Shown here: piece by piece, positions 1-7,758 of the stretch
How positions within the stretch are numbered: the first letter of the stretch is position 1
Layout of the letters: every line of letters starts with the position of its first letter
Program-made: the position numbers and the translations under genes
NCBI RefSeq assembly: GCF_015555045.1
Contig: NZ_JADNJQ010000009.1
Location: 1-64,000, forward strand
Length of the DNA: 64,000 bases
Direction of reading: 5' to 3'
DNA from: Collinsella aerofaciens
Lineage (GTDB): Bacteria; Actinomycetota; Coriobacteriia; Coriobacteriales; Coriobacteriaceae
The notes under the pieces: model-generated
Database searches by the model: none
Told to the model about the DNA's origin: nothing
The model's input: the letters and a program-made list of their open reading frames with translations, nothing else

Positions 1-113
1 AGCGGGTAGTAGATCATGGGCTTGTCGTAGACCGGCAGCAGCTGCTTGGAGGTAACGAGCGTGAGCGGGTACAGGCGGGTGCCGGACCCGCCGGCGAGGA
101 TGATGCCTTTCAT
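1..113 (-). CDS. rfbA: glucose-1-phosphate thymidylyltransferase, N-terminal fragment
   Basis: Only the first 37 codons lie in the window; the gene runs off the left edge. The protein starts [18 protein letters not shown], the nucleotidyltransferase signature with the GGSGTR phosphate-binding loop, and continues with [18 protein letters not shown] as in RmlA/RfbA enzymes. RmlA makes dTDP-glucose from glucose-1-phosphate and dTTP, the first step to dTDP-rhamnose and related deoxysugars. It lies 12 bases downstream of a GT2 glycosyltransferase in the same polysaccharide operon, which fits a role in supplying the donor sugar. The call rests on the N-terminus only, so a UTP-dependent relative is less likely but possible. 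Confidence 0.85.
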   Translation of the reverse strand, partial: MKGIILAGGSGTRLYPLTLVTSKQLLPVYDKPMIYYP

Positions 114-125
114 TAATTACACCTT

Positions 126-920
126 TCAGTCGTCTTTGTTCGAGATAAGAAAACAAGTTGTTCGGTATCTAAGGCAAAGCTTGGCTTTCCTTACGGCGAG
201 CATCCCAATGCAATAAAGGCGACTGAGGGTAGAACTGTCATAGAAATGCCGTGCATCGCGTTCAAAAATCGCTAAGCGTTTTAATGCTTTATCAACGTTA
301 TCTGACGCAAGGGAATAGCTCTGCTTCAGAAGGGGACCGCGTAAGTAAACGACCTTCATGCCAGCCTTTTTCACATCATCAATAAACTTGTGATCAACCA
401 AATCCAAGAAGAGATCAAGGTCGTATGAAACAGCTTCGAATACGGAGCGCTTTACAATCATTCCACTGTTGATGCCACTCAGCTCAGAACAATCCGAAAC
501 AGAGTTAATGTCTGGAAAAGAATGGGCCCTAAAACCGTCAAAGGTACAAGGTGAAAGAACAGAATCGCCGCTCATAACAAGCGGAAGATCAACATCCCAG
601 TCAGGTGAAGAAACGTCAAGGCCATCCAAAGCAGTGAAATAATCTTGATCAACCTCGGTGTCGTCATCGAACAGACAAACCAGATCACCATGGCATCTCT
701 CGATGCCAGCTCGATATGCCGCAGGAAGACCCTTATTCCCAGCCATATCGACATAGCAAACACCAAGGGTCTCGCAGATTGCTCGGTTGCCATACTCATG
801 AGTGCTATTATCACAGACGATGATTTCAGGTCTTACGAACGCATTTAGGGCTGCTTTAATAACAGGCACATCATCCACAGTCTGGTTGTAGACAACAACA
901 ATAAGGGAAGCAACACTCAT
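126..920 (-). CDS. GT2-family glycosyltransferase (rhamnosyltransferase-like)
   Basis: This 264-residue protein has a GT-A fold glycosyltransferase start (SVASLIVVVYNQ). It has NKGLPAAY near residues 62-69 and the metal/nucleotide-binding acidic motif DDDTEV at 85-90. It has no membrane segment and probably works at the inner face of the membrane on a lipid-linked repeat unit. The sugar it transfers cannot be read from sequence. It overlaps the preceding GT2 gene by four bases and is followed by rfbA, so it belongs to the surface-polysaccharide operon. The base composition is visibly AT-richer than in the housekeeping genes downstream, as is common for horizontally exchanged polysaccharide genes. 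Confidence 0.85.
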   Translation of the reverse strand: MSVASLIVVVYNQTVDDVPVIKAALNAFVRPEIIVCDNSTHEYGNRAICETLGVCYVDMAGNKGLPAAYRAGIERCHGDLVCLFDDDTEVDQDYFTALDGLDVSSPDWDVDLPLVMSGDSVLSPCTFDGFRAHSFPDINSVSDCSELSGINSGMIVKRSVFEAVSYDLDLFLDLVDHKFIDDVKKAGMKVVYLRGPLLKQSYSLASDNVDKALKRLAIFERDARHFYDSSTLSRLYCIGMLAVRKAKLCLRYRTTCFLISNKDD

Positions 921-1630
921 TTAAGAGTCCTCCCCTTCTTGAAAAGCTCACAAAGGAGATTAGCTCGCTGAGCAGCAACAATCTTGAGCTTCCTTCGCGA
1001 TGTCGTTACATTACCGCCGTGCAGTCTATGCTCCAAAAAGACACGATTGTCGAAGACAACCGTTCCGAATATTTCGCAGACCATACCGATCCAATGATCG
1101 TAATTGACGACACTAGAGGGCATAGGCATGATGAGTCGTTTTGAGCTTGCAGGAAAAGCCATACAGCATCCGCTGTATCGTGGTTTAGCAAAATTTCGCA
1201 ATAAACCTCCCCTGATACCGTATTCCTCAAAGAGCGGCTTGGAGATAACGATACCCTCCCCATTAATATGAACCACATTGTGTATTGCTAAGTCAGCACC
1301 AGTTTCGTTCAAGAGTCGAAGCATGGCATCCTTTTTGCCGGATTTCCAAATATCATCCTGGTCGCTAATAAAAATGATGTCCTTGCAGCAGTTCTGAATT
1401 GCGTTGTTGAAGTTGCCGACCACGCCAGGCTCCGCATTACGAACAATCTTGACTCGTCCGTCAGTCTCTGCATATCTGGAAATGAGTGACAAAGTGCCAT
1501 CTTGTGATTCGTCATAGGAAATAACAAGCTCATCATCCGAAGAGAGCTGCTCCAAGATAGAGTCAATCTGCTGTTCAAGGAATCGCTCCCCGTTATATAC
1601 AGCCATTGCAACCGATGCAGTTTCAAGCAT
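917..1630 (-). CDS. GT2-family glycosyltransferase
   Basis: This 237-residue glycosyltransferase carries the classic family 2 signatures DESQDGT (residues 40-46) and SDQDDIW (89-95), with AVYNGERFLEQQIDSI at the N-terminus as in rhamnosyl- and glucosyltransferases of capsule clusters. An ATG at 1630 was chosen because AGAGGGTG lies just before it and the previous gene stops at 1633. A longer frame upstream would overlap that gene. It presumably adds one sugar to the polysaccharide repeat unit; donor and acceptor are unknown. It overlaps the following glycosyltransferase by four bases, suggesting translational coupling. Confidence 0.86.
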   Translation of the reverse strand: MLETASVAMAVYNGERFLEQQIDSILEQLSSDDELVISYDESQDGTLSLISRYAETDGRVKIVRNAEPGVVGNFNNAIQNCCKDIIFISDQDDIWKSGKKDAMLRLLNETGADLAIHNVVHINGEGIVISKPLFEEYGIRGGLLRNFAKPRYSGCCMAFPASSKRLIMPMPSSVVNYDHWIGMVCEIFGTVVFDNRVFLEHRLHGGNVTTSRRKLKIVAAQRANLLCELFKKGRTLK

Positions 1631-1632
1631 AG

Positions 1633-2211
1633 CTACACCCTCTCCCAACTTTGAGAGACATCATTCCATTTCCTGATAGCGCGTGCGGGAGACCCAGCGA
1701 GTACGGTATTGCTGGGAAACGATTTAGTTACGACGGTATTAGCGCCAACCGTACACCCATCGCCAATCGTAACGCCCGGCATAACGCATACGCCCTCGCC
1801 AATCCAGACATTGTCACCAATGACGGTAGGCTTAGTAGCAAGCTCCCTGTCGTCCGGCGCAACGTCAGGACACGCTGATGTACTGGTGAATTCACCGTGA
1901 CTAGTATCAGAGATAAATATATTCGAAGCCATCAGTACGTTGTCGCCGATCGAAACGGAATCGTGCGCGACTATATGCACTCTGTCATTGAACTTGCAGT
2001 TGCTGCCGATTTTTAGGACGATACCCTCTCCACCAAGGTCAAAGCGACAGCCATAACCGAGCGTCAGGTCATGCCCATAAGAGAAGCGTTTCTTTCCACC
2101 TCGTAAGTAAAATGGCAACCTAATAAGCCTCGCCCCAGGAAAGCGAAGTTTAGTATAGGCGACGTAAATGCAGTTACCGACAAACTCCCCAAGGGAGTAT
2201 TGGTTAATCAA
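1633..2211 (-). CDS. left-handed beta-helix acetyltransferase of the polysaccharide operon
   Basis: The C-terminal half shows repeated hexapeptide turns (IGDNVWIGEGV, MPGVTIGDGCTVGANTVV) ending in the SPARAIRKW motif of WcaF/Maa/NodL-type O-acetyltransferases. These use acetyl-CoA to acetylate a sugar hydroxyl. The N-terminal part matches family members that begin INQYSLGEFVGN. The likely start is TTG at 2211, with AGGAGT six bases before it, giving 192 residues. It overlaps the stop codon of the epimerase gene. Open frame further upstream runs antisense through the epimerase's C-terminus and is unlikely to be translated. Probable role: O-acetylation of the surface polysaccharide. Confidence 0.82.
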   Translation of the reverse strand: MINQYSLGEFVGNCIYVAYTKLRFPGARLIRLPFYLRGGKKRFSYGHDLTLGYGCRFDLGGEGIVLKIGSNCKFNDRVHIVAHDSVSIGDNVLMASNIFISDTSHGEFTSTSACPDVAPDDRELATKPTVIGDNVWIGEGVCVMPGVTIGDGCTVGANTVVTKSFPSNTVLAGSPARAIRKWNDVSQSWERV

Positions 2212-3040
2212 GGCTACTCCTCGCCGCAAGAATCTTGCGAATCTTTGATGCATCGCCCCAGATAGCGGGCGAATCATACGGGCGATCGGGGTACTTGCCG
2301 TAACCGAGCTTGATCGAGAAGCCGTTATCATTAATAAAGTGCTCGATGTAATCACCAAGGCTGATTGGCTCACCGGAGCAGATGTTGATGATGCCGTTCA
2401 CCTCATCCTGCTCGACGACGGCGACAACCTGTCGGCAGAACTCTTCATAAGGAAGGAAATCGTATTTGCATCGCCCACTCGTGAACGGGAACTCGTCCTT
2501 ACCCTCGCGCTCAGCCGCGACAATCTTCGAGAAGATGGAGCATCCGCGTCCGTCGTTCGAAACGAGATAAAACCCGCGGAGCCACTGCATCTGGGCACCA
2601 TGTTGGCGACAGAGCTCTCCAGTGAGTTGCCGGAGGGCGTTCTTCGCAACGCCGTAGGGCGTAGTGGGATTGCAGGGGGTGTTCTCGTCAACGGCACCCT
2701 CGTGGTAACCGACCTCGTGCATAGAACCCATAACGGCAATTCGCTTGACGCCCGCCTCGAGCGCCGCCTTGATAATCAGGTAGTGCTTAGAGAGGTCATC
2801 CAGGTGCGAAATATCATTATGTGAGAAGCCGTTTCGCCAGGCAAGGTGCAACAGGACATCCGGGTTCTCGTTGGACTGGAAATCGTAGGAGAACACATCG
2901 CCGACGTGCTCCTCAAGATTATCGTGGCTCAGCCCGCACGAGCAGAGCCCCATGGCCATGACCTTGTGCCCTGCATCCAGGAGTTGAGAGACGACTCCCC
3001 TTCCGATATAACCGTCGGCGCCGGTGACCATAATCCTCAT
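2204..3040 (-). CDS. NAD-dependent epimerase/dehydratase (extended SDR)
   Basis: This 278-residue extended short-chain dehydrogenase/reductase has the nucleotide-binding motif GADGYIG (residues 7-13), a catalytic Ser near 106 (MGSMHEVG) and the YxxxK pair Tyr129/Lys133 (TPYGVAKN). Such enzymes act on nucleotide-linked sugars (epimerase, 4,6-dehydratase or 4-keto reductase). The small size and acidic WGDASK motif near the C-terminus fit a dTDP-deoxysugar reductase, and the operon contains rfbA, but the substrate cannot be settled. It overlaps the upstream glycosyltransferase by four bases and the downstream acetyltransferase start. Confidence 0.82.
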   Translation of the reverse strand: MRIMVTGADGYIGRGVVSQLLDAGHKVMAMGLCSCGLSHDNLEEHVGDVFSYDFQSNENPDVLLHLAWRNGFSHNDISHLDDLSKHYLIIKAALEAGVKRIAVMGSMHEVGYHEGAVDENTPCNPTTPYGVAKNALRQLTGELCRQHGAQMQWLRGFYLVSNDGRGCSIFSKIVAAEREGKDEFPFTSGRCKYDFLPYEEFCRQVVAVVEQDEVNGIINICSGEPISLGDYIEHFINDNGFSIKLGYGKYPDRPYDSPAIWGDASKIRKILAARSSLD

Positions 3041-4053
3041 AAGTTGCCTTTCTCGTAGCCTTTGTAGGCTGGCTCATTGCCCAACAGGGCATTCACAAAG
3101 GTTTCAATTGAATAACTGCGATACACTTCATCAGGAAGCTCCCGATAAGGCGTCGTAAAGAATTGAGGGGAGACGCTACCCTTCCCACGCCACACGGCGA
3201 CATCACCTTTACTCGCGAAATCGTAGAAAGCCGCATCAGGATTAGCAGTGATCAGCTTTCTATGCGCTCCGATGGTCTCGAGAGTGCGCATGGTAAGGCC
3301 ACGCTGTCCAGCCTGGGGAGAATCGACTATTGCTTTGGATCTCGCATAGATCTCGACTATCTTTTCGGCCGGAAGCGAGTCAAAGCTGAACTCCACGCCC
3401 CGATAGGCGGAGTTCGTAAGGCGGCGCAACAAAGCCGCCGACTTCGACGGCATAAAAAAATAACGAAACACCCGCAGGCCCTGCGATTCGAGGTTGTCGC
3501 AGATAGAGCTAACCGCCTCAAATTTGCTCGGCTGGTGCACACTCCCTATGAAGCACGCGTCATAGGTGAATCCACCGTCCGGGACAAGAGGCAGGCCATC
3601 GTATGCCCCCGAGAAAAAAAGAGGGCGAAACTTCAGACCATAACGCTCACAATCGGACGGCTCAAAAGAATAAACATCGTCAAATAGATCCCGGCAGGCA
3701 CCGAAACGCTCGCAATTGTTGAAAGCATCCCAAAGGTACGAGACAAAACGAGCGTTGCTTGTAGACCTGATGGATGAAAACTGATCGCGGGTGAAACAAA
3801 AAGACATGCCACCCATGAAGATCAGCAAATCATAATCACCTGTCGCGACATTCTCCTTAAGAGATTCAGCGTACTTAGCAATCTGCCCATCGATGAGTCT
3901 ATAGCTGATCTTCGCAAGGGACCTGAAGGAGACAGACTCGCTTGGACGGTCATCAACACATACAACGCTATGACCTTGGCGGGAAAGCTCGTCACGCACC
4001 TGATCACGATACCCGAAGAAAGTTGGAGCTATAAGCAAAATACGATAACCCAT
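3037..4053 (-). CDS. CgeB-like glycosyltransferase
   Basis: This 338-residue protein starts MGYRILLIAPTFFGYRDQV, typical of GT-B glycosyltransferases. It has a late SPQAGQRGLTMRTLET segment and KLITANPD near residues 255-290, which resembles the glycosyl-transferase 1_2 domain of CgeB and related capsule proteins. It presumably transfers a sugar from a nucleotide donor during assembly of the surface polysaccharide. Donor and acceptor cannot be inferred. It begins directly after the sugar-phosphate transferase (stop and start adjacent) and overlaps the epimerase, so the operon is tightly packed here. Confidence 0.72.
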   Translation of the reverse strand: MGYRILLIAPTFFGYRDQVRDELSRQGHSVVCVDDRPSESVSFRSLAKISYRLIDGQIAKYAESLKENVATGDYDLLIFMGGMSFCFTRDQFSSIRSTSNARFVSYLWDAFNNCERFGACRDLFDDVYSFEPSDCERYGLKFRPLFFSGAYDGLPLVPDGGFTYDACFIGSVHQPSKFEAVSSICDNLESQGLRVFRYFFMPSKSAALLRRLTNSAYRGVEFSFDSLPAEKIVEIYARSKAIVDSPQAGQRGLTMRTLETIGAHRKLITANPDAAFYDFASKGDVAVWRGKGSVSPQFFTTPYRELPDEVYRSYSIETFVNALLGNEPAYKGYEKGNL

Positions 4054-4755
4054 CTATCGCCCCGTCCTCTTCTTGCCAAACATGGCACCAAAAGTGCCAG
4101 CAAAGCATTTCCAATCCATGCGAAAGCAGCGGTTCTGAACGTAACGAAGCTCTATCTTTTGACGCAGGCCACTTTCGAAAGTCGCCTCATTACGATCAGT
4201 CGCCTGCCAAAGTCCAGTAATTCCAGGCTGGACAGAGAGCAACTCAGCCTTTTCCTCATCCGAAAAATGCTGCTCAAGCTCATCCCTTGTAATGGGGCGG
4301 GGACCAATTACGGACAGATCACCATTCAGCACATTAAGAAACTGAGGCATCTCATCGATGGAGCACTTGCGAATAAACTGACCGATCTTAGTAATGCGGG
4401 GATCGTCATCGATCTTGCGCTCGACTTCCCACTGATGCAGTTGCTCAGGACTCAAATACTTCTGCACGTCACCCGCATCGGCGACCATGCTACGAAGCTT
4501 AAAAATCTTGATTGTCTTTCCACCCTTGCCAACGCGCTCTTGCGTATACATAGGGCTGCCGGGCGATTCAAGGCTAATGAGTGCACACACAATGGCGATA
4601 GGAATGAACAGCAGCACACTCATCAAAAGACTGAACACCAGATCAAACAGCCTTTTAATAAAGCGATAACCAACCGTGCCGCTCGGTTTAATCTCTTTAA
4701 TGGCCAGTGCGTCCCCCACAGATACACAGCTCTCTGTTACTTCTTTAGCAGCCAA
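4054..4755 (-). CDS. undecaprenyl-phosphate sugar-phosphate transferase (initiating enzyme)
   Basis: This is a short bacterial sugar transferase of the WbaP/CpsE catalytic-domain type, about 233 residues. It has one N-terminal hydrophobic segment (FDLVFSLLMSVLLFIPIAIV), then TQERVGKGGK, FKLRSM, the catalytic DEMPQFLNVLNGDLSVIGPR region and PGITGLWQ. It would move a sugar-1-phosphate onto undecaprenyl phosphate, starting repeat-unit synthesis. The start is unclear: no ATG or GTG exists in frame. TTG at 4755 is used here, and the frame stays open upstream through a run of nine G (C on the plus strand, 4785-4793), so expression may depend on tract length. Confidence 0.85.
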   Translation of the reverse strand: MAAKEVTESCVSVGDALAIKEIKPSGTVGYRFIKRLFDLVFSLLMSVLLFIPIAIVCALISLESPGSPMYTQERVGKGGKTIKIFKLRSMVADAGDVQKYLSPEQLHQWEVERKIDDDPRITKIGQFIRKCSIDEMPQFLNVLNGDLSVIGPRPITRDELEQHFSDEEKAELLSVQPGITGLWQATDRNEATFESGLRQKIELRYVQNRCFRMDWKCFAGTFGAMFGKKRTGR

Positions 4756-4784
4756 AGTCCAACGTACGGCCCTGTCCTCCAGGA

Positions 4785-4793
4785 CCCCCCCCC
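4785..4793 (+). repeat. homopolymer of nine C (G on the coding strand)
   Basis: Nine consecutive C bases on the plus strand lie in the stretch just before the sugar-transferase gene, which is read on the minus strand. The transferase frame is open through this tract, and no conventional start codon lies between the previous gene's stop at 4842 and 4755. A TTG just upstream of the tract (4795) is one base out of frame with the gene; one fewer G would bring it in frame. Such tracts are known slipped-strand contingency sites. Whether this one varies is not visible from one sequence. Confidence 0.6.
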
Positions 4794-4841
4794 AATCGGT
4801 TAATTCAAAAATGCGAACGAACAGCTAGTGCAACGTCTCCC

Positions 4842-5432
4842 TTACGTTTTGATGGGAACGTCGAGCGGAAGCACTTCCCTAAAACTGGAATCGCCTTCGC
4901 CTACGTCCACCAGGCACCAGCGCTTGCGACGGTCGATCTTATGCACGCGGGCCTCTTGCCCCACCAAGGGCCCCTGCTCTATGTGCAACACGCCGTCTTC
5001 TATGCGGGCGACGCTGTTGCGCACCACGCCGTCGTCGTCCAGCACGCTGCGGTACCAATCCTGCGCATCGTCCGGCATGGGCATGTACGCCCGCTCCCTA
5101 CTACCGGCGATGCGACAGCCAAAGCTCAACTGGGCCAAAGCCCTATCGAGCGCAGCGGCATCGTGCGTGGCGACGAAGAAATATTCCTTGTACATAGGTT
5201 TGGTTTGGAGCGACCATGCGCCGTCCCGCTTAGACCAGAACTCCTTTTGCATCACAAAAGCGTCCTGCATAAGGTCGTGCGGGATAATGCGGCGAACCTT
5301 TTCGCAGGTCTCGCGCTCTTTTCCAATGGGGGTGTGGACCAGATACCAGCGGACGCGGCCGTGCTGGCTGTTGGTGGTGGCGCCGTTAAAAGCGCCCGGC
5401 AGCTGCTCTTGGCGCCGTGCCGTCTGTTCCAT
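4842..5432 (-). CDS. NusG-like transcription antiterminator of a polysaccharide operon (RfaH/LoaP/UpxY type)
   Basis: This 196-residue NusG paralogue has an N-terminal NGN domain (VRWYLVHTPIGKERETCEK and onward) and a C-terminal KOW-like stretch (EQGPLVGQEARVHKID). Specialised NusG proteins of this kind sit first in long polysaccharide operons and let RNA polymerase read through terminators of that operon. ATG at 5432 is chosen because of a GAGGGGGCGAG ribosome site just upstream; an in-frame start at 5522 has no such site. It precedes the sugar-phosphate transferase and is preceded by a possible invertible promoter, which parallels the UpxY arrangement of Bacteroides capsule loci. Confidence 0.82.
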   Translation of the reverse strand: MEQTARRQEQLPGAFNGATTNSQHGRVRWYLVHTPIGKERETCEKVRRIIPHDLMQDAFVMQKEFWSKRDGAWSLQTKPMYKEYFFVATHDAAALDRALAQLSFGCRIAGSRERAYMPMPDDAQDWYRSVLDDDGVVRNSVARIEDGVLHIEQGPLVGQEARVHKIDRRKRWCLVDVGEGDSSFREVLPLDVPIKT

Positions 5433-5524
5433 GTTCTCGCCCCCTCTTTTTGGCTTTGCGATGCACGCAAATGCAGGGGCGTTTAGAACAGGCTTCTCGC
5501 TCGCAGCTAGGCGCAGTCGCAAAA

Positions 5525-5646
5525 GTACAGGTTTTTGTATCTTTCGACGATGCTCATTATACGAGTAATTTCAAGCCGTTTTCCCTGATTGCACAAATTG
5601 CGGCGCGAGCGGATATATCTCCATACCCCTCTACAAAAACCTGTAC
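5525..5646. repeat. inverted repeat pair flanking a promoter-like segment (candidate invertible promoter)
   Basis: GTACAGGTTTTTGTA occurs at 5525-5539 and as its exact reverse complement at 5632-5646. Both copies are extended outward by GCAAAA with a two-base indel. The 92 bases between them hold a consensus TATAAT on the minus strand (5556-5561) pointing into the polysaccharide operon; I see no good -35 hexamer. Promoters between inverted repeats upstream of capsule operons are commonly flipped by site-specific recombinases. No recombinase gene is visible in this window. Paired regulator sites are the alternative. Confidence 0.55.
5556..5561 (-). promoter_or_regulatory. -10 element candidate for the polysaccharide operon
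   Basis: A perfect TATAAT on the minus strand lies about 125 bases before the NusG-like start codon. No clear -35 hexamer sits at 16-18 bases, so the promoter may need an activator. The leader it would produce crosses one arm of the inverted repeat pair. Confidence 0.4.
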
Positions 5647-5662
5647 ATTTTTGCACAACAAA

Positions 5663-5687
5663 AAAAGCCGCTCAACCAGCGGCTTTT
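5663..5687. terminator. bidirectional Rho-independent terminator
   Basis: The hairpin AAGCCGCT-caacc-AGCGGCTT is preceded by a run of A and followed by TTTTCTTATTTT, so it can terminate in both directions. It separates the thrS transcript from the polysaccharide-operon promoter region. Confidence 0.75.
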
Positions 5688-5701
5688 CTTATTTTGGTAA
5701 G

Positions 5702-5737
5702 AAAAAAGGCGACCGCCCTTTGTGGACGGTCGCCTTT
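5702..5737 (-). terminator. Rho-independent terminator of thrS
   Basis: The stem GGCGACCG/CGGTCGCC is followed on the minus strand by TTTTTTC, 22 bases after the thrS stop codon. Confidence 0.8.
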
Positions 5738-5759
5738 GTAAATTGTTGAGCAGCTTGCC

Positions 5760-7523
5760 TTAGGCGCGGGTCTTGATCTCCTCGAGCACCTTGGCAACAA
5801 ACTCGTCAACGCTCATCTGAACGGTCTCGTTGGAGCGATCGCGGACGGAGATGTTGCCGGCCTCGACCTCCTTCTCGCCCAGGATGAGCATGTAGGGCAC
5901 GCGGTCGATGCTGCGGGCCTCGCGGATCTTATAGCCGATCTTCTCGTCGCGGTCGTCGCAGACCACGCGAATGCCGGCCTCCTCCAGCTTGGCGCACACC
6001 TCGTGGGCGTAGTCGCGGCTCTTCTCAGAGACGGGAAGCGCCTTGACCTGCACGGGAGCCAGCCAGGTGGGGAACTTGCCCGCAAAGTGCTCAATCAGAA
6101 TACCGATGAAGCGCTCGATGGAGCCAAAGCACACGCGATGCAGCATGATGGGACGCTTCTTGGTGCCGTCGGCGTCCACGTACTCCAGATCAAAGTTGAG
6201 CGGCATCTGGAAGTCGAGCTGGACGGTACCGCACTGCCAGGTACGGCCGAGCGAGTCCTCCAGGTGGAAGTCGATCTTGGGGCCGTAGAAGGCGCCGTCG
6301 CCCTCGTTGACCTCGTAGTCCATGCCCAGCTTCTCCAGAGCGGTGCGCAGGCCCTCCTCGGCGCGTGCCCAGTCCTCGTCCGAACCCATGGAGTCCTCGG
6401 GGCGGGTGGAAAGCTCAACGTGGTACTTAAAGCCAAACTTTTGGTACACGGAGTCGATGAGGTTAACCACGCCCACGATCTCGTCGGTCAGCTGGTCAGG
6501 ACGCACAAACAGGTGGGCGTCGTCCTGGTTAAAGCAGCGCACGCGGAACAGGCCGTGCAGGGCGCCGCGCAGCTCGTGACGGTGCACCAGGCCAATCTCG
6601 CCGGCGCGGATGGGCAGCTCGCGGTAGGAGTGCGGCTTGGAGGCGTACACCAGCACGCCGCCCGGGCAGTTCATGGGCTTAATGCAGTACTCTTCGTCGT
6701 CAATAACGGTGGAGTACATGTTGTCCTTGTAGTGGTCCCAGTGGCCCGAGGTCTTCCACAGCTGCTTGTTCATGATGAGCGGCGTGGAGATCTCCACGTA
6801 GCCGGCCTTGTGGTGGATTTCGCGCCAGTAGTCCAGCAGCGTGTTCTTAAGGATCATGCCGTTGGGCAGGAAGAACGGGAAGCCGGGGGCCTCGTCGCGC
6901 ATCATAAAGAGGTCCATCTCGCGGCCGATCTTGCGGTGGTCGCGCTTCTTGGCCTCCTCCAGCATGTGCATGTGCTCGTCGAGCTCTTCCTTGGTGGCAA
7001 AGGCGACGCCGTTGATGCGGGTAAGCATCTTGTTGTCCTTGTCGCCCTTCCAGTAGGCGCCCGAGACGCCGGTGAGCTTAAAGGCCTTGAGGGCCTTGGT
7101 GTAGCAGATATGGGGGCCGACGCACATGTCGATGTAGTCGCCCTGCTGGTAGAAGGTGATGCGGGCGTCGTCGTCCAGGTCGCCGATGTGCTCGACCTTG
7201 TACTTCTCGCCGCGCTCCTCCATAAGGGCGATGGCCTCGGCGCGGGGCTTCTCAAAGACGGTGAACTTGAGGTTCTCCTTAACGATCTTCTTCATCTCGG
7301 CCTCGATCGCGGGGAAATCGTCCTCGCTGATCTTGACGCCCTCGGGCAGGTCGACGTCGTAATAGAAGCCGTTGTCGGTCGCGGGGCCGTAGGCAAAGTC
7401 GGCCTCGGGATAGAGACGCTTGATGGCCTGCGCCATGATGTGCGCGGCGGAGTGACGGATGACGTGCGTGACCTCGTCCTGCGGGAGTTCGGCCACCGAA
7501 CCGTCATTGTAGAGTGCCTTCAT
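5760..7523 (-). CDS. thrS: threonyl-tRNA synthetase
   Basis: This class II synthetase charges tRNA-Thr. The editing domain has HSAAHIMAQAI (near residues 24-34). The catalytic core has MNCPGG and HRHELRGALHGLFRVR (motif 2), and the C-terminal anticodon-binding domain carries VCDDRDEKIGYKIREA. ATG at 7523 is preceded by GAGAGGAG, giving 587 residues. The usual N-terminal TGS domain (about 60 residues) is missing: only some 20 residues precede the editing domain, and the frame upstream gives no TGS-like sequence. A promoter lies 70-100 bases upstream and a terminator follows, so it is probably transcribed alone. Confidence 0.95.
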   Translation of the reverse strand: MKALYNDGSVAELPQDEVTHVIRHSAAHIMAQAIKRLYPEADFAYGPATDNGFYYDVDLPEGVKISEDDFPAIEAEMKKIVKENLKFTVFEKPRAEAIALMEERGEKYKVEHIGDLDDDARITFYQQGDYIDMCVGPHICYTKALKAFKLTGVSGAYWKGDKDNKMLTRINGVAFATKEELDEHMHMLEEAKKRDHRKIGREMDLFMMRDEAPGFPFFLPNGMILKNTLLDYWREIHHKAGYVEISTPLIMNKQLWKTSGHWDHYKDNMYSTVIDDEEYCIKPMNCPGGVLVYASKPHSYRELPIRAGEIGLVHRHELRGALHGLFRVRCFNQDDAHLFVRPDQLTDEIVGVVNLIDSVYQKFGFKYHVELSTRPEDSMGSDEDWARAEEGLRTALEKLGMDYEVNEGDGAFYGPKIDFHLEDSLGRTWQCGTVQLDFQMPLNFDLEYVDADGTKKRPIMLHRVCFGSIERFIGILIEHFAGKFPTWLAPVQVKALPVSEKSRDYAHEVCAKLEEAGIRVVCDDRDEKIGYKIREARSIDRVPYMLILGEKEVEAGNISVRDRSNETVQMSVDEFVAKVLEEIKTRA

Positions 7524-7593
7524 GGGTATGTTTTCTCCTCTCGGATGCCTGATGCAAGTGCGTGCGATGCGCTCGGCGTTTTTGACTTGCATC

Positions 7594-7621
7594 ATTATAG
7601 GCAGGTTGCCTTGGTATACAA
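7594..7621 (-). promoter_or_regulatory. sigma-70-type promoter of thrS
   Basis: On the minus strand TTGTAT (7616-7621) and a perfect TATAAT (7594-7599) are 16 bases apart, about 70 bases before the thrS ATG. The leader is too short for a T-box, and no T-box sequence is seen. Confidence 0.55.
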
Positions 7622-7656
7622 GCGCCCGCCGCACCTTAATGGCACGGCGGGCGATT
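7622..7656. terminator. hairpin between the zinc-ribbon gene and thrS
   Basis: CGCCCGCCG pairs with CGGCGGGCG around a short loop. The following T content is weak on both strands (ATTTTCT on plus). It lies about 100 bases after the zinc-ribbon gene's stop and is probably its terminator. Confidence 0.5.
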
Positions 7657-7758
7657 TTCTACGCATGCTTCATCGCGTGGGCGCGGGGTGTGGGGCGCAC
7701 GTGGCTTGCGCGGGACGCACGGTGCCCGTGGCTTGCGGCCAGCCCGGCGATGGATGCG

